Of a stretch of 64,000 nt of DNA, positions 8,624 through 21,560 are shown one piece after another. The number at the start of each line of letters is the position of its first letter. Within the stretch, counting starts at the first letter, position 1. Position numbers and translations under genes: made by a program. Under the pieces are notes generated by a model. That model ran no database searches, had not been told where the DNA came from, and saw only the letters and a program-made list of their open reading frames with translations. Location of the stretch: contig JAUXYA010000034.1 in assembly GCA_030684405.1 (NCBI GenBank), positions 1 to 64,000 on the forward strand, given 5' to 3'. The stretch comes from Burkholderiales bacterium. Lineage in GTDB: Bacteria > Pseudomonadota > Gammaproteobacteria > Burkholderiales > SG8-41.

Positions 8624-9973
8624 TCAGCCCGCCGCGCTCACCGCCGTGGCTACTTGGCGGGCCAGCGCGACAACCTGGTGTTTTGACTCCCCTTCGACCA
8701 TCACCCGGATCACCGGCTCGGTGCCGGAGGGCCGCAGCAGCACCCGGCCAGAGTCCTTCAGCGCGCGCTCGGCTGCAGCCACGGCTTTCTGCACCGAAGC
8801 AGCGGCAACGACTGCGCTTGCTGCCCGGCCATTCACCTTCACGTTGAGCAGCACCTGGGGATAGAGCCTGAATTCGACGGCTTCGGCGAGTGTTTTTTTC
8901 TCGGCGCTCAGTGCCTCCAGCACCTGCAGCGCCGAAACGATCCCGTCGCCGGTGGTATGGCGATCCAGGCATACGATGTGGCCGGAGTTTTCACCGCCGA
9001 GCTGCCAGCCCTTCGCCTGCAGCATTTCGAGCACGTAGCGGTCGCCGACCTTTGCGCGCGCGAAGGGAATCTTCAGTTTTGCCAGCGCCTGTGCCATCGC
9101 GAGGTTGGTCATCTGGGTGCCGACTACGCCACCGCGCAGGCTGCGCTTGCGCTTGCGGCGGGCCGCGACGATGTATAGCAGCTCGTCGCCGTCGTAGATG
9201 CGTCCCGCTGCATCGGCCATGATCAAGCGGTCGCCGTCGCCGTCGAGCGCGATACCGATGTCGGCTTTCGCCTTGCGCACCGCCTTCTGCAGCGATTCGG
9301 CATGGGTGGCGCCGACGTTACGGTTGATATTGAAGCCGTCGGGTGCAACGCCCACCGGCAGCACCTCGGCGCCGAGTTCATGGAACACGTGCGGCGCGAT
9401 GTGGTAACCGGCACCGTGCGCGCAGTCCACCGCAATGCGCAGGCCGTGCAAGTCGAGCCGCGAGGGGAAGGTGCTTTTGCAGAATTCGATATAACGTCCC
9501 GCGGCATCGTCAATGCGCCGCGCCTTGCCGAGGCGCGACGGCGTGGCGCACTTCAGCGGCTGCTCCAGTGCGGCCTCGATCGCCGACTCCGTGGCATCCG
9601 GCAGCTTGCTGCCGTCGGCCGAGAAAAACTTGATGCCGTTGTCCGGGTAGGGATTGTGCGAAGCGCTGATGACGATTCCAGCCGACAGACGCAGCGTCCG
9701 GGTCAGGTAGGCCACGCCCGGCGTCGGCATTGGTCCGACCAGCAGCACGTCGACGCCCGCCGCCGAGAGCCCTGCCTCCAGCGCTGACTCGAGCATATAG
9801 CCGGAGATGCGGGTGTCCTTGCCGATCAACACCGCCGGTCGTTCGCCGCCAGCGGCCTTGCGCGCCAGCACCTTGCCCGCGGCATAACCCAGGCGCATCA
9901 CGAAATCCGGGGTAATCGGTGCCTTGCCCACCGTGCCGCGTATGCCGTCGGTGCCGAAATATTTTCTGGTCAA
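8624..9973 (-). CDS. glmM: Phosphoglucosamine mutase
   Basis: A 449-residue enzyme converting glucosamine-6-phosphate to glucosamine-1-phosphate for UDP-GlcNAc, peptidoglycan and LPS synthesis. It shows the phosphoserine active-site loop [19 protein letters not shown] (about residues 97-115), the metal loop [10 protein letters not shown], the sugar-binding GGENSGH and the C-terminal phosphate loop [14 protein letters not shown]. The length matches the family. It is the last gene of the rlmE-ftsH-folP-glmM series, separated from folP by a 149-bp gap carrying short repeats. Confidence 0.96.
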   Translation of the reverse strand: MTRKYFGTDGIRGTVGKAPITPDFVMRLGYAAGKVLARKAAGGERPAVLIGKDTRISGYMLESALEAGLSAAGVDVLLVGPMPTPGVAYLTRTLRLSAGIVISASHNPYPDNGIKFFSADGSKLPDATESAIEAALEQPLKCATPSRLGKARRIDDAAGRYIEFCKSTFPSRLDLHGLRIAVDCAHGAGYHIAPHVFHELGAEVLPVGVAPDGFNINRNVGATHAESLQKAVRKAKADIGIALDGDGDRLIMADAAGRIYDGDELLYIVAARRKRKRSLRGGVVGTQMTNLAMAQALAKLKIPFARAKVGDRYVLEMLQAKGWQLGGENSGHIVCLDRHTTGDGIVSALQVLEALSAEKKTLAEAVEFRLYPQVLLNVKVNGRAASAVVAAASVQKAVAAAERALKDSGRVLLRPSGTEPVIRVMVEGESKHQVVALARQVATAVSAAG

Positions 9974-10001
9974 AAGGTTCTACCCCAAAAAAGCGTTAGC
10001 T

Positions 10002-10122
10002 GCAGAGGACACGGAGAAGGGCAAAAAAACCAAGAAACACCATCGGGAAAGCTCATGACGATCGGTCAGACGGAAATTCCGCAGGTCGCTCTATCAGGTT
10101 TTTTCTCTGTGGACTCTGTGGC
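10002..10122. repeat. Inverted pair of 9-bp degenerate repeats in the folP-glmM gap
   Basis: GCAGAGGACACGGAGAAGG at 10002-10020 and TTCTCTGTGGACTCTGTGGC at 10103-10122 are reverse-complement-like arrays of about 9-bp units (CCACAGAGN on the minus strand). The right array ends exactly at the folP stop codon (10123). About 80 bp of unrelated sequence lies between them. Confidence 0.6.
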
Positions 10123-10959
10123 TTAGTTTTTGATCTTGTTCGATTTTACCGCGCTCCAGACGGCTAATGCATCACGCGTGGCCGCCACGTCATGCACCCG
10201 CAGGATCGCAGCTCCCCGCTGTGCCGCGAGCAGCGCTGCGGCAACGCTGCCCGCCACGCGTTCTCCGACCGGCTTGCCGGTCAGCGCACCGATCATGGAT
10301 TTGCGCGACAGTCCCGTGAGCACCGGATAACCCGCGGCGGCAATCACCTCCAGCCCCCTCAGCAGCGCCAGGTTGTGCTCCAGGGTCTTGCCGAAACCGA
10401 AACCGGGATCGACGACGATGCGGTCGCGCACGATTCCGGACTGCTCCGCCGCTGCAGCGCGCTGCCGCAGCCAGGCATCGACCTCGGCCACCACATCCGA
10501 GTATTGCGGCGCCTGCTGCATGGTCCGCGCATCGCCCTGCCGGTGCATGATGCAAATAGCGCAATCGCTGCCGGCCACCGCTGCCAGCGCACCGGGCGCC
10601 TCGAAGCCGTTGACGTCGTTGATCAATGTCGCGCCCGCAGCCACGGCCTCACGCATCAGTTCGGGTTTTTGGGTATCCACTGACAGCGGCACGCCGGCAC
10701 CGGACAAGGTCTCAATCACCGGCAGCACGCGGCGGCGTTCCTCGTCAAGCGTCACCGGCGCTGCGCCCGGTCGTGTCGACTCGCCGCCGACATCAAGCAG
10801 GTCCGCCCCTTCCTCGATCAGTCGCCGCGCGTGGTCCACAGCGGCCTGCGCCTGCAGGAAATGGCCGCCATCGGAAAAGGAATCGGGCGTCACGTTGACC
10901 ACGCCCATGATCAGGGGGCGGTCGAGAACGAGCCGGTATTGGCCGCAGTGGAGAATCAT
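10123..10959 (-). CDS. folP: Dihydropteroate synthase
   Basis: A 278-residue TIM-barrel enzyme that joins p-aminobenzoate to the pterin diphosphate in folate synthesis; it is the sulfonamide target. Both family signatures are present: MGVVNVTPDSFSDGG near the N-terminus (about residues 19-33) and DVGGESTRPGA (about 57-67). SRKSMIGALTG carries the conserved Lys of the pterin site. It sits between ftsH and glmM as in many proteobacteria. A terminator and a heptamer array lie between ftsH and folP, so folP may have its own promoter. Confidence 0.96.
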   Translation of the reverse strand: MILHCGQYRLVLDRPLIMGVVNVTPDSFSDGGHFLQAQAAVDHARRLIEEGADLLDVGGESTRPGAAPVTLDEERRRVLPVIETLSGAGVPLSVDTQKPELMREAVAAGATLINDVNGFEAPGALAAVAGSDCAICIMHRQGDARTMQQAPQYSDVVAEVDAWLRQRAAAAEQSGIVRDRIVVDPGFGFGKTLEHNLALLRGLEVIAAAGYPVLTGLSRKSMIGALTGKPVGERVAGSVAAALLAAQRGAAILRVHDVAATRDALAVWSAVKSNKIKN

Positions 10960-10979
10960 CGGAACCGTTCAGCAACAGA

Positions 10980-11011
10980 AACAAAAACGGCAGGGAAAAA
11001 AGCCCCTGCCG
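10980..11011 (-). terminator. Intrinsic terminator downstream of ftsH
   Basis: CGGCAGGG (10988-10995) and CCCTGCCG (11004-11011) form a perfect 8-bp stem. On the minus strand the stem is followed by TTTTTGTTTCTG, a proper U-tract. It therefore terminates ftsH transcription. Confidence 0.8.
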
Positions 11012-11025
11012 CCTTGTTTAACCCG

Positions 11026-11060
11026 TCACTGCTCACCATTTACTGCTCATCGCCCACCGT
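11026..11060. repeat. Heptamer array (5 units) abutting the ftsH stop
   Basis: Five consecutive degenerate 7-bp units, TCACTGC TCACCAT TTACTGC TCATCGC CCACCGT, end 2 bp from the ftsH stop codon (11063-11065). They are followed on the minus strand by the ftsH terminator. Only one side of the usual inverted pair is present. Confidence 0.75.
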
Positions 11061-11062
11061 TT

Positions 11063-12958
11063 TCAGACTTCCGGCGCCGGCGTATTGGTTGCGGTGGCGC
11101 TGGGCGTGTTGTCCTTCGGTGGTTTGGGCGGGGTTGCGGCCACCGGCTTCGGCGCGCGTGGAGGCCTGCCCTGCATGATGTCCTCGATCTGCTCGGCGTC
11201 GATGGTCTCCCATTCGAGCAGCGCCTTGGCCATCGCTTCGACCTTGTCGCGATCTTCCTCGATCAGCTTGCGCGCCAGCCCATACTGCTGGTCGATGATG
11301 CGGCGAATTTCCGCGTCGACATTGCGCAGGGTTTCTTCGGACATGTTCTTGTGGGTGGTGATCGAGCGTCCGAGGAAAACCTCGCCCTCGTTCTCGCCGT
11401 AGACCATGGTGCCGAGGCTGTCGCTCATACCCCAGCGCGTGACCATGTTGCGCGCCATTTCGGTGGCACGCTCGAAGTCATTGGATGCACCGGTGGTCAT
11501 CTGACCCATGAACACTTCCTCGGCGATGCGGCCGCCGAACAGCACGGAGATGTTCTGCAGAATCTGGTCGCGGTTCATGCTGTAGCGGTCTTCGATCGGT
11601 AACTGCATGGTCACGCCCAATGCGCGGCCGCGCGGAATGATCGTCACCTTGTGCACCGGATCGGTCAGCGGCAGGCGACGGGCGACCAGCGCGTGCCCGG
11701 CCTCGTGGTAGGCGGTGTTGCGGCGCTCGTGCTCGGGCATCACCATCGAGCGACGCTCGGCGCCCATCATGATCTTGTCCTTGGCGCGTTCGAAATCTTC
11801 CATGTCGACCAGGCGCTTGCTGCCGCGTGCGGCGAACAGCGCCGCTTCGTTGACCAGGTTGGCAAGGTCGGCACCGGAGAATCCGGGCGTACCGCGGGCG
11901 ATGATGTCGGCCTTGACGTCGGGCGAGATCGGCACCTTGCGCATGTGCACCAGCAGGATCTGTTCGCGACCGCGGATGTCCGGCAGCGGAACCACCACCT
12001 GACGGTCGAAACGGCCCGGGCGCAGCAGCGCCGGATCCAGCACGTCAGGACGGTTGGTGGCAGCGATGATGATGACGCCCGAGTTCGGTTCGAAGCCGTC
12101 CATCTCGACCAGCAACTGATTCAGCGTCTGCTCACGCTCGTCGTTACCGCCGCCCAGGCCGGCGCCACGCTGGCGGCCGACCGCGTCGATCTCGTCGATG
12201 AACACGATGCAGGGTGAGTGCTTTTTCGCGTTTTCAAACATGTCGCGCACGCGCGCGGCGCCGACACCGACGAACATCTCGACGAAGTCAGAACCGGAGA
12301 TCGAGAAAAACGGCACCTTGGCCTCACCGGCAATCGCGCGCGCCAGCAGCGTCTTGCCGGTGCCGGGGTTGCCGACCATCAGCACGCCGCGGGGAATGCG
12401 TCCGCCGAGTTTCTGGAATTTCGAGGGGTCGCGCAGAAACTCGACCAGTTCGGAGACCTCTTCCTTGGCTTCCTCACAGCCGGCCACGTCGGCAAAGGTA
12501 ACCGTGTTGTTGTTCTCGTCCAGCAACCGCGCCTTGCTTTTGCCGAAGGAGAACGCGCCGCCGCGACCGCCGCCCTGCATCTGGCGCATGAAGAAAATCC
12601 ACACGCCGATCAACAGCAGCATCGGGAACCAGGAGACGAAGATGTTCATCAGCAGTGAGGGTTCTTCCTCGGGTTTGGCCTCGACGATGACGCCGTTCTT
12701 CAGCAGATCGGTGACCATCCAGATGTCGGAAGGGGAGTAGGTCGTGAACTTCTCGCCGGTGGACTTGACGCCCTTGACGACGCGGCCCTCGATGGTGACC
12801 TTGGCGATCCTGCCCTGCTTCACCTCGTCGATGAACTGGGAATACTCCATGGCTTTCTGCGGAGTCTGGCGCACGTTGAACTGGTTGAAAACCGTCATCA
12901 GCACCAATGCAATGACCAGCCAGATCGCCATGTTTTTCATCAGATTGTTCAAAGTCAC
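11063..12958 (-). CDS. ftsH: ATP-dependent zinc metalloprotease FtsH
   Basis: A 631-residue inner-membrane AAA+ protease that degrades membrane and regulatory proteins. There is a membrane segment at the N-terminus and a second at about residues 100-122, with a small periplasmic domain between them. In the AAA domain Walker A is GNPGTGKT, Walker B is [11 protein letters not shown] and the second region of homology is [19 protein letters not shown]. The zinc site is HEAGH within [10 protein letters not shown]. The Pro/Ala/Thr-rich tail is normal for the family. It lies 95 bp downstream of rlmE in the conserved rlmE-ftsH pair. Confidence 0.97.
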   Translation of the reverse strand: MTLNNLMKNMAIWLVIALVLMTVFNQFNVRQTPQKAMEYSQFIDEVKQGRIAKVTIEGRVVKGVKSTGEKFTTYSPSDIWMVTDLLKNGVIVEAKPEEEPSLLMNIFVSWFPMLLLIGVWIFFMRQMQGGGRGGAFSFGKSKARLLDENNNTVTFADVAGCEEAKEEVSELVEFLRDPSKFQKLGGRIPRGVLMVGNPGTGKTLLARAIAGEAKVPFFSISGSDFVEMFVGVGAARVRDMFENAKKHSPCIVFIDEIDAVGRQRGAGLGGGNDEREQTLNQLLVEMDGFEPNSGVIIIAATNRPDVLDPALLRPGRFDRQVVVPLPDIRGREQILLVHMRKVPISPDVKADIIARGTPGFSGADLANLVNEAALFAARGSKRLVDMEDFERAKDKIMMGAERRSMVMPEHERRNTAYHEAGHALVARRLPLTDPVHKVTIIPRGRALGVTMQLPIEDRYSMNRDQILQNISVLFGGRIAEEVFMGQMTTGASNDFERATEMARNMVTRWGMSDSLGTMVYGENEGEVFLGRSITTHKNMSEETLRNVDAEIRRIIDQQYGLARKLIEEDRDKVEAMAKALLEWETIDAEQIEDIMQGRPPRAPKPVAATPPKPPKDNTPSATATNTPAPEV

Positions 12959-13053
12959 TCCTCGTTGCGCGGCACCCCGGGGCGCCGCTTATGCTAAGTG
13001 TCTCAATTCTAGACTTTTTTACGGTCTGCCGCAGTACGGGCGGGGCCCCGCAT

Positions 13054-13677
13054 TTACGTCGCCTTCAGCCCCTTCGCCACCACATACACCTCGCTCGACC
13101 GGCTGCGCGAGGCTTCAGGCTTGCGGATCACGACCTGGACAAAATGACGCCGGATGTCCGCCACCAGCGCCTCGAAACCTGATCCCTGAAAAACTTTGAC
13201 CATGAAATTCCCCCTAGGTTTCAGGTGCTTGACTGCAAAGTCCAGAGCCAGCTCGGCCAGCCCGATGCTGCGTGCTTGGTCAGTACCGGCAACACCACTG
13301 ATATTGGGGGCCATATCGGATAACACAAGGTCAGCGCCCTGCCCGCCCAGCACCTGTTCGACCTCGGCCAACACCGCATCGTCACCGAAATCCCCGTGGA
13401 TGAAGGTCACGCCGGCCACCCCGACCATTTCCAGCAGGTCCACCGCGACCACCCGGCCCGAAGGACCTACTGCCGCCGCAGCCACCTGTGACCAGCCACC
13501 CGGGGTCGCACCGAGGTCAACCACGATCATCCCGGGCTTCAGCAGCTTGTCGCGTTCGGCGAGCTGCTGCAGCTTGTACGCGGCGCGCGAGCGCAGGCCC
13601 TCCGCCTGCGCGCGGCGCACATAGGGATCGTTGACGTGCTCATGCATCCACGCCTTGCTGCTCTTGTTGCGTGCCAC
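13054..13677 (-). CDS. rlmE: 23S rRNA 2'-O-ribose U2552 methyltransferase
   Basis: A 207-residue FtsJ/RrmJ enzyme. I chose the GTG start at 13677 ([18 protein letters not shown]), because the longer open frame upstream only translates the intergenic heptamer array; the chosen length matches E. coli RlmE (209). The SAM-binding motif is [14 protein letters not shown], and the K-D-K-E catalytic set is visible (K in [10 protein letters not shown] in VLSDMAPN, K in [10 protein letters not shown] in SRSSEVYVV). It methylates the A-loop of 23S rRNA. It is divergent from yhbY. Confidence 0.95.
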   Translation of the reverse strand: MARNKSSKAWMHEHVNDPYVRRAQAEGLRSRAAYKLQQLAERDKLLKPGMIVVDLGATPGGWSQVAAAAVGPSGRVVAVDLLEMVGVAGVTFIHGDFGDDAVLAEVEQVLGGQGADLVLSDMAPNISGVAGTDQARSIGLAELALDFAVKHLKPRGNFMVKVFQGSGFEALVADIRRHFVQVVIRKPEASRSRSSEVYVVAKGLKAT

Positions 13678-13689
13678 CGTGATAACCCG

Positions 13690-13861
13690 GTAAATGGTGA
13701 TTGGTAAGTGGTGATTGGTGAAGGGTAAGTCGACGACAAAGGCGGCGCAGCCCGCCTTCCGGGTTACCATTCACCAATTACCGCTTACTGCTTACTGCTT
13801 ACTGCTTACCGCTCACCGCTTACTACACACCGCTCACCAATCACTACTTATCCATCACCAC
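13690..13861. repeat. Large inverted heptamer element between rlmE and yhbY
   Basis: The left array (13690-13731) has six 7-bp units of the GTRANNG type (GTAAATG, GTGATTG, GTAAGTG, GTGATTG, GTGAAGG, GTAAGTC). A core (13732-13763) contains AAGGCGG/CCGCCTT, a GC-rich hairpin. The right array (13764-13861) has 14 units in perfect register, mostly TTACYGC or TCACCNN, and stops 1 bp before the yhbY ATG. The two arrays are imperfect reverse complements. The rlmE frame has been mis-extended through the left array. Confidence 0.85.
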
Positions 13862-13862
13862 A

Positions 13863-14246
13863 ATGAAACTCCTGACTCCCGCCGAACGCCGCGCGTTGAA
13901 AGCCCGGGCACATCACCTGCAGCCGGTGGTCATGATCGGCGATGCCGGCCTGACACCGAAGGTATTGCGTGAAATCGACATCAATCTGAGCAGCCACGAA
14001 CTGATCAAGATCCGCGTCCTCGGCGACGACCGCGAAGCCCGCGCCGGCATGGTCGAGGCGATCTGCGAGCCGCTCGCCGCAGCGCCCGTGCAGCATATCG
14101 GAAAAATCCTGGTGCTCTTCCGGCCGCGTCCCGAGGATTCACCGGACACAGCATCGGCGGGCCCCAGCACTAAAGGCGCGAAAAAGCCGGGCAAGACCCG
14201 TGGCCCCAAGGCGCCGCACCGGACCAAACGCAGCTTTCAGGGTTGA
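13863..14246 (+). CDS. yhbY: YhbY/CRS1-type RNA-binding protein
   Basis: A 127-residue protein with a CRM (CRS1-YhbY) domain in its first 95 residues: LTPAERRALKARAHHLQPVV, the GDAGLTP turn in place of GxxG, and the ELIKIRVLG strand. A basic tail (GAKKPGKTRGPKAPHRTKRS) follows. YhbY associates with the 50S ribosomal precursor in E. coli. The heptamer array ends 1 bp before its ATG, so no Shine-Dalgarno motif is recognisable. It is divergent from rlmE, as is common. Confidence 0.9.
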   Translation: MKLLTPAERRALKARAHHLQPVVMIGDAGLTPKVLREIDINLSSHELIKIRVLGDDREARAGMVEAICEPLAAAPVQHIGKILVLFRPRPEDSPDTASAGPSTKGAKKPGKTRGPKAPHRTKRSFQG

Positions 14247-14273
14247 TGTATATTAAGTACTTGTTTTTAAACA

Positions 14274-14732
14274 CTATTTTCTGCGCGTTAAGAGGATGAC
14301 CAACGCCACACCGAGCAGGCTCTGGATCACGTAGAGGCCGCTGGCAACGCCATGCCAGGTTGCAAAGCGGTCGCGGAACACGGATTCCATCACCTGCTTC
14401 GGCAGCGCCTCTTCCCTCAGTGCTGCCATCACCGGCTGCACGCCGAACTCGCCGGCGCAGACCAGTGCCAGCATCAGCAGCAGCATCCACAACACGGCCT
14501 GGCGAAAAGCCGCAGCGCCGTAGCGGACAAAGCGGAACAAAAGCAGATACAAGGCGCAGCCGATGCCGATCCATGCCATCAGGCCAAAGAGTTTTCCGGC
14601 AAGCAGGCCCGCCGTGGCGCGATCGGGCAGTGTCGAAAAGAGCACAGGCGCGACCATGAAACCGGTTACCCAAAGGCCGCCAACCCACAGCGTCGCGGCA
14701 ACGGCCTGCAATGCGTCGGCGAGATTGCGCAT
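14274..14732 (-). CDS. DUF4149-like small membrane protein
   Basis: A 152-residue protein with four hydrophobic segments (about residues 8-30, 48-68, 78-100 and 127-148) and little else. It begins MRNLADALQAVAATLWVGGLWVTG. It resembles the DUF4149 (TMEM205-like) family often found next to greA in betaproteobacteria; no function is established. It is the last gene of the carA-carB-greA series and is separated from greA by a 109-bp gap filled almost completely by an inverted heptamer element that reaches 3 bp from its start codon. Confidence 0.75.
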   Translation of the reverse strand: MRNLADALQAVAATLWVGGLWVTGFMVAPVLFSTLPDRATAGLLAGKLFGLMAWIGIGCALYLLLFRFVRYGAAAFRQAVLWMLLLMLALVCAGEFGVQPVMAALREEALPKQVMESVFRDRFATWHGVASGLYVIQSLLGVALVILLTRRK

Positions 14733-14735
14733 GGG

Positions 14736-14843
14736 GTGGCCGGTGAGCGGTGAGGAGTGAGGCGTAAGCGGTAAAGCAGTGAACAGAAGAAAAACCTGGT
14801 TTTACTGCTCACCGCTCACTATTTACTACTCACCCATCACCCT
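14736..14843. repeat. Inverted heptamer element filling the greA-DUF4149 gap
   Basis: The left array at 14736-14784 has seven units (GTGGCCG GTGAGCG GTGAGGA and so on), then an 17-bp core, then the right array 14802-14843 has six units (TTACTGC TCACCGC TCACTAT and so on). The right array overlaps the greA stop codon (14842-14844) by 2 bp. The arrays are imperfect reverse complements, so the greA-DUF4149 mRNA could fold into one long hairpin here. Confidence 0.85.
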
Positions 14844-15321
14844 AGACGTAACGAACGTCGATAATCTCGTATTCGCGCACGCCGCCCGGTGCCTGGACCT
14901 CGGCGACATCGCCGGCGTACTTGCCGATCAACGCGCGCGCGATCGGAGAGCTGATCGAAATCTTGCACTTCTTGATATCGGCTTCGTCGTCGCCGACGAT
15001 CTGGTAGGTCACCTTGGTGCCGCCGGCAACGTCGTCGAGCTCGACAGTGGCGCCGAACACGCAGCGCCCGTCGGCATCGATGGTCGATGGGTCGATGATC
15101 TGGGCATTGGATACCTTCGACTCCAGTTCGGCGATACGGCCCTCAATGAAGCTCTGCCGCTCCTTAGCCGCCGAGTATTCGGCATTCTCCGACAGGTCGC
15201 CGTGCGAGCGCGCTTCGGCAATGGCGGTGATGATCGCCGGCCGCTGCACGGTTTTCAGTTCATGGAGTTCTGCGCGCAGCAGTTCCGCGCCTTTTACTGT
15301 CAATGGGGTTTTGGCAATCAT
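14842..15321 (-). CDS. greA: Transcription elongation factor GreA
   Basis: A 159-residue protein of the usual GreA length. The N-terminal coiled coil (residues about 8-75) carries the tip acidic pair in [15 protein letters not shown], which reaches into the RNA polymerase secondary channel to stimulate transcript cleavage. The C-terminal FKBP-like domain includes [26 protein letters not shown] precedes the ATG. It follows carB by 29 bp on the same strand. Confidence 0.96.
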   Translation of the reverse strand: MIAKTPLTVKGAELLRAELHELKTVQRPAIITAIAEARSHGDLSENAEYSAAKERQSFIEGRIAELESKVSNAQIIDPSTIDADGRCVFGATVELDDVAGGTKVTYQIVGDDEADIKKCKISISSPIARALIGKYAGDVAEVQAPGGVREYEIIDVRYV

Positions 15322-15350
15322 GGATGCTCCCGTAACTTGTCAGGCCGGTC

Positions 15351-18572
<3,222 letters not shown>

Positions 18573-18580
18573 ATTTATTT

Positions 18581-18660
18581 AACCGCCGATGGACGCCGAT
18601 GGACGCCGATATCGAATCGGGCAGGTTTTAATCTGCGTTTATCTGCGTTCATCGGCGTTT
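18581..18660. repeat. Inverted pair of decamer arrays overlapping the 3' end of carA
   Basis: The left array (18581-18610) has three units, NNACGCCGAT type (AACCGCCGAT, GGACGCCGAT twice). A 20-bp core (18611-18630) follows, then the right array (18631-18660) has three units of the inverse type (ATCTGCGTTT, ATCTGCGTTC, ATCGGCGTTT). The carA stop codon (18639-18641) lies inside the right array, so the last residues of CarA (NADERR) are encoded by repeat units. Confidence 0.85.
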
Positions 18661-19793
18661 CCCGCTTTTTTGTTGTCCATCATCTTCACGAAGCGGTCGA
18701 ACAGGTAATCGACGTCGTGCGGACCCGGGCTCGCTTCAGGGTGGCCCTGGAAGCAGAACGCCGGCCTGTCGGTCAGCGCGAAGCCCTGAAGGCTGCCGTC
18801 AAACAGCGAAACATGAGTCACTTTCGCGCTGGCTGGAAGCGTTGCCGCGTCCACCGCGAAGCCGTGGTTCTGGCTGGTGATCATCACCCGCTTCGACTCG
18901 AGGTCCTGCACCGGGTGGTTGGCGCCGTGGTGGCCGAATTTCATTTTCAGCGTCTTCGCGCCGCAGGCCAGTGCCAGCAGCTGGTGGCCGAGGCAGATGC
19001 CGAACAGCGGAACACGGGCCGCCAGCAGTTCGCGGATGGCGCGGATGGCGTAGTCGCAGGGCTCCGGATCACCGGGGCCGTTGGACAGGAACACACCATC
19101 CGGATTCAGCTTCATCACGTCGGCTGCAGGGGTCTGCGCCGGCACCACGGTCAGGCGGCAGCCGCGCGCAGCGAGCATGCGCAGGATATTGCGCTTGACG
19201 CCAAAATCGTAGGCAACGACATGGAAGCGTTCGGCTTCACGCTTGCCGTAACCGGTGCCCAGCGCCCACACCGTCTCGTCCGTGGCATAGGGAATCCTGC
19301 AGGACACAACCTTCGCCAGATCCATGCCGATCAGTCCAGGGAACTCGCGCGCCGCCTTGAGTGCCGCCGCCTCGTCGATCTTGCCCGCCATGATGCAGCC
19401 GTCCTGCGCACCCTTGTCGCGCAGGATGCGCGTCAGCTTGCGGGTATCGATGCCGGCGATGGCGACAATGTTCTCGCGCTTCAGGTAATCGCCCAGCGTA
19501 ACGGTTTCGCGGAAATTGGATGACCGCAACGGCAGGTCGCGAATCACCAGGCCGGCGGCCTGTACCTTTTCCGATTCGACGTCTTCGTCGTTGGTGCCGG
19601 TGTTGCCGATATGGGGATAGGTCAGGGTGACGATCTGCCGGCAGTACGACGGATCGGTGAGGATTTCCTGATAGCCGGTCATGGACGTGTTGAACACGAC
19701 CTCCCCGGCAACGAATCCCTCGGCACCAATCGCGGAGCCGCGGAATACCGTGCCATCCTTCAGTACAAGAATGGCGGGCGTACGCGAATACAC
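18639..19793 (-). CDS. carA: Carbamoyl phosphate synthase, small (glutaminase) subunit
   Basis: A 384-residue subunit that hydrolyses glutamine and passes ammonia to CarB. The class I amidotransferase domain in the C-terminal half has the nucleophile elbow [13 protein letters not shown] and the catalytic His/Glu in [16 protein letters not shown] is the start, with AGGAG 6 nt before it. The terminal residues NADERR come from the intergenic decamer repeat rather than conserved sequence. A -10 element (TATAAT) lies about 75 bp upstream. Confidence 0.96.
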   Translation of the reverse strand: MYSRTPAILVLKDGTVFRGSAIGAEGFVAGEVVFNTSMTGYQEILTDPSYCRQIVTLTYPHIGNTGTNDEDVESEKVQAAGLVIRDLPLRSSNFRETVTLGDYLKRENIVAIAGIDTRKLTRILRDKGAQDGCIMAGKIDEAAALKAAREFPGLIGMDLAKVVSCRIPYATDETVWALGTGYGKREAERFHVVAYDFGVKRNILRMLAARGCRLTVVPAQTPAADVMKLNPDGVFLSNGPGDPEPCDYAIRAIRELLAARVPLFGICLGHQLLALACGAKTLKMKFGHHGANHPVQDLESKRVMITSQNHGFAVDAATLPASAKVTHVSLFDGSLQGFALTDRPAFCFQGHPEASPGPHDVDYLFDRFVKMMDNKKAGNADERR

Positions 19794-19828
19794 TTCAAGC
19801 TCCTGATTTTATTGGGTTTGATACGACA

Positions 19829-19853
19829 AGCGGAACGGGGTCGCCGTTCCGCT
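19829..19853 (-). promoter_or_regulatory. Hairpin in the carA leader
   Basis: AGCGGAACG (19829-19837) and CGTTCCGCT (19845-19853) form a perfect 9-bp stem with a 7-nt loop, downstream of the carA -10 element and 35 bp before the start codon. No T-run follows on the minus strand. It may affect carA mRNA stability or act in pyrimidine/arginine control; which of these is unknown. Confidence 0.45.
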
Positions 19854-19868
19854 GTTTCTGAAGTCGGA

Positions 19869-19897
19869 ATTATACGCGAGGGGGCGCTCTAGAACAA
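19869..19897 (-). promoter_or_regulatory. Sigma-70-type promoter of carA
   Basis: On the minus strand TTGTTC (19897-19892) and a perfect TATAAT (19874-19869) are separated by 17 bp. The expected transcript starts about 70 nt before the carA GTG. Confidence 0.6.
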
Positions 19898-19947
19898 ACC
19901 GCGAGCCGCGCGCTACTGCAACATCAAGGGCTTAAGTCGACACCCAT

Positions 19948-20721
19948 TCAGCGGCGCAAGGCGGCCTTGATGAAATCGGCTGCGCGACGTGCTGCGTCGA
20001 TCGTTGCGAGCTTTTCTTCGTCGCGCTGATCCTGACGGAAATCGAAAGCGCGACGCGCATGCGGATACATCAGCAGTTCCACCGGTACGCCGCGTTTCAT
20101 CAGCGCGTAATAGGCGCGGCGGATACCGGTGCGGCGCAGTTCCTGCTCCTCTTCGCCGACGATGAACAGTACCGGGACGTTGATTTTCTCGATCTCCGGC
20201 GCATAGCGGTAAACCTGCACCGGCTCCGGCGCATTGGGGTTGACCATGTGGCCATAGTAGGTCACCACGCAGGCGATCTCGCTGCGGCGTGCAGCCAGCA
20301 GCACGGCGTGATAACCACCGCGCGAAAAGCCGGCGACGCAGATGCGGTCGGAGCGCACTTCGGGAATTTTTTTAAGCGCGTCGATCGCCAGTTCGACATC
20401 CCTCTCGGTTGCCGGATCATGCTCGATCGGCCAGGCCGGGATGAAGCGCGGACTATGGTAATCCGGCGCGATCACCGCAAGGCCGTGGCCAACGAAACGC
20501 CGTACCTGGGCGTCAGCCTCCGCGTCCCAGCCGCGGCGGGCATGCACATAAAGCACGGCGGGATGCGGGCCGCGGCCCTGCGGCAGATAGAGCTTCGCGC
20601 CAATCTCGATATTGCCATTGCGGTAAGTCAGGTCGCGCACGCTGGCGCCCGTCGCAGGCAGCGGCGCAAGCATTGCGGCGATGAGCAGGCCGTACCCGAA
20701 ATGCGCCGCAAAATATCTCAT
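19948..20721 (-). CDS. Secreted dienelactone-hydrolase-like alpha/beta hydrolase
   Basis: A 257-residue protein with an N-terminal signal peptide (cut near ATGA, about residue 26) and an alpha/beta-hydrolase fold. The nucleophile elbow is VAGFSRGGYHAVLL (Ser at about 152) and the likely catalytic His lies in LMYPHARRAFDFR. The acid residue expected after the VPVLFIVGEEE strand would be Glu rather than Asp. The substrate is unknown; the similarity is to the dienelactone hydrolase family. It sits between dapB and carA on the same strand, though the 154-bp gap to carA carries the carA promoter. Confidence 0.75.
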   Translation of the reverse strand: MRYFAAHFGYGLLIAAMLAPLPATGASVRDLTYRNGNIEIGAKLYLPQGRGPHPAVLYVHARRGWDAEADAQVRRFVGHGLAVIAPDYHSPRFIPAWPIEHDPATERDVELAIDALKKIPEVRSDRICVAGFSRGGYHAVLLAARRSEIACVVTYYGHMVNPNAPEPVQVYRYAPEIEKINVPVLFIVGEEEQELRRTGIRRAYYALMKRGVPVELLMYPHARRAFDFRQDQRDEEKLATIDAARRAADFIKAALRR

Positions 20722-20744
20722 AACTTATTGATTATAAACATATT

Positions 20745-21560
20745 TTATCTGAGGCCGAGCACGTCCCACATATCGTACTGTCCTGCCGGGCGGCTCATCA
20801 GATAGTGCGCGGCGCGCAGCGCGCCCTGGGCATAAGTCGCGCGGCTGTTCGAACGATGGGTAATTTCAACGCGCTCGCCGGTGCCGGCGAACATCACGGT
20901 GTGGTCACCGACAATGTCACCGCCGCGGATGGTCGAAAAGCCTATGCTTCCCGGCTTGCGTTCGCCGGTATGTCCCTCGCGGGCATACACCGCGCAGTCG
21001 GCGAGCCGCTTGCCCATCGCGCCCGCCACCACCTCACCCATCTTCAGCGCGGTGCCCGAGGGCGCATCGACCTTGTGCTTGTGATGCGCCTCGATGATCT
21101 CGATGTCGTGGTCCTGCCCCATCGCCTGCGCCGCCATTTCCAGCAGCTTCAGCGTGACATTGACGCCGACACTCATGTTGGGCGCGAACACAATGCCGAT
21201 GTCGCGCGCGGCATCAGCAATCGCCTGCCGGCCTGCCTCGTCGAAACCGGTGGTGCCAATGACCATGCGCACCTTGAGGCTGCGGCAGATTGCCAGATGC
21301 CGCAGCGTGCCCTCGGGCCGGGTGAAATCGATCAGCACATCGCAGCCGGCAAGAACGCGTTGCGGATCGTCGCTGACCGCCACCCCGCGCGGAACCGCCG
21401 CCAGTTCGGCGGCATCGGAACCCACCTGCGGCGCGCCGGACTGCTCGAGCGCCGCGGCCAGCCGCGACTGGGGATCTGCTGCGACCGCCTCCAGCAGCAT
21501 GCGGCCCATGCGTCCGCCACTGCCGGCAATCGCGATGCGCATCGCCTTCTGCGTGCTCAT
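20745..21560 (-). CDS. dapB: 4-hydroxy-tetrahydrodipicolinate reductase
   Basis: A 271-residue NAD(P)H-dependent enzyme of the diaminopimelate/lysine pathway. The nucleotide-binding loop is [14 protein letters not shown] (residues 11-24). The substrate-binding region [20 protein letters not shown] carries the catalytic His-His and Lys. The C-terminal part ends at the GLR typical of the family. The start codon overlaps the bamE stop (ATGA), so bamE and dapB are co-transcribed, an order common in betaproteobacteria. Confidence 0.96.
   Translation of the reverse strand: MSTQKAMRIAIAGSGGRMGRMLLEAVAADPQSRLAAALEQSGAPQVGSDAAELAAVPRGVAVSDDPQRVLAGCDVLIDFTRPEGTLRHLAICRSLKVRMVIGTTGFDEAGRQAIADAARDIGIVFAPNMSVGVNVTLKLLEMAAQAMGQDHDIEIIEAHHKHKVDAPSGTALKMGEVVAGAMGKRLADCAVYAREGHTGERKPGSIGFSTIRGGDIVGDHTVMFAGTGERVEITHRSNSRATYAQGALRAAHYLMSRPAGQYDMWDVLGLR

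Noticed and set aside
13678-13770. Longer RlmE N-terminus
   Set aside because: The extra residues are encoded by the heptamer array; the GTG at 13677 gives a normal-length protein.
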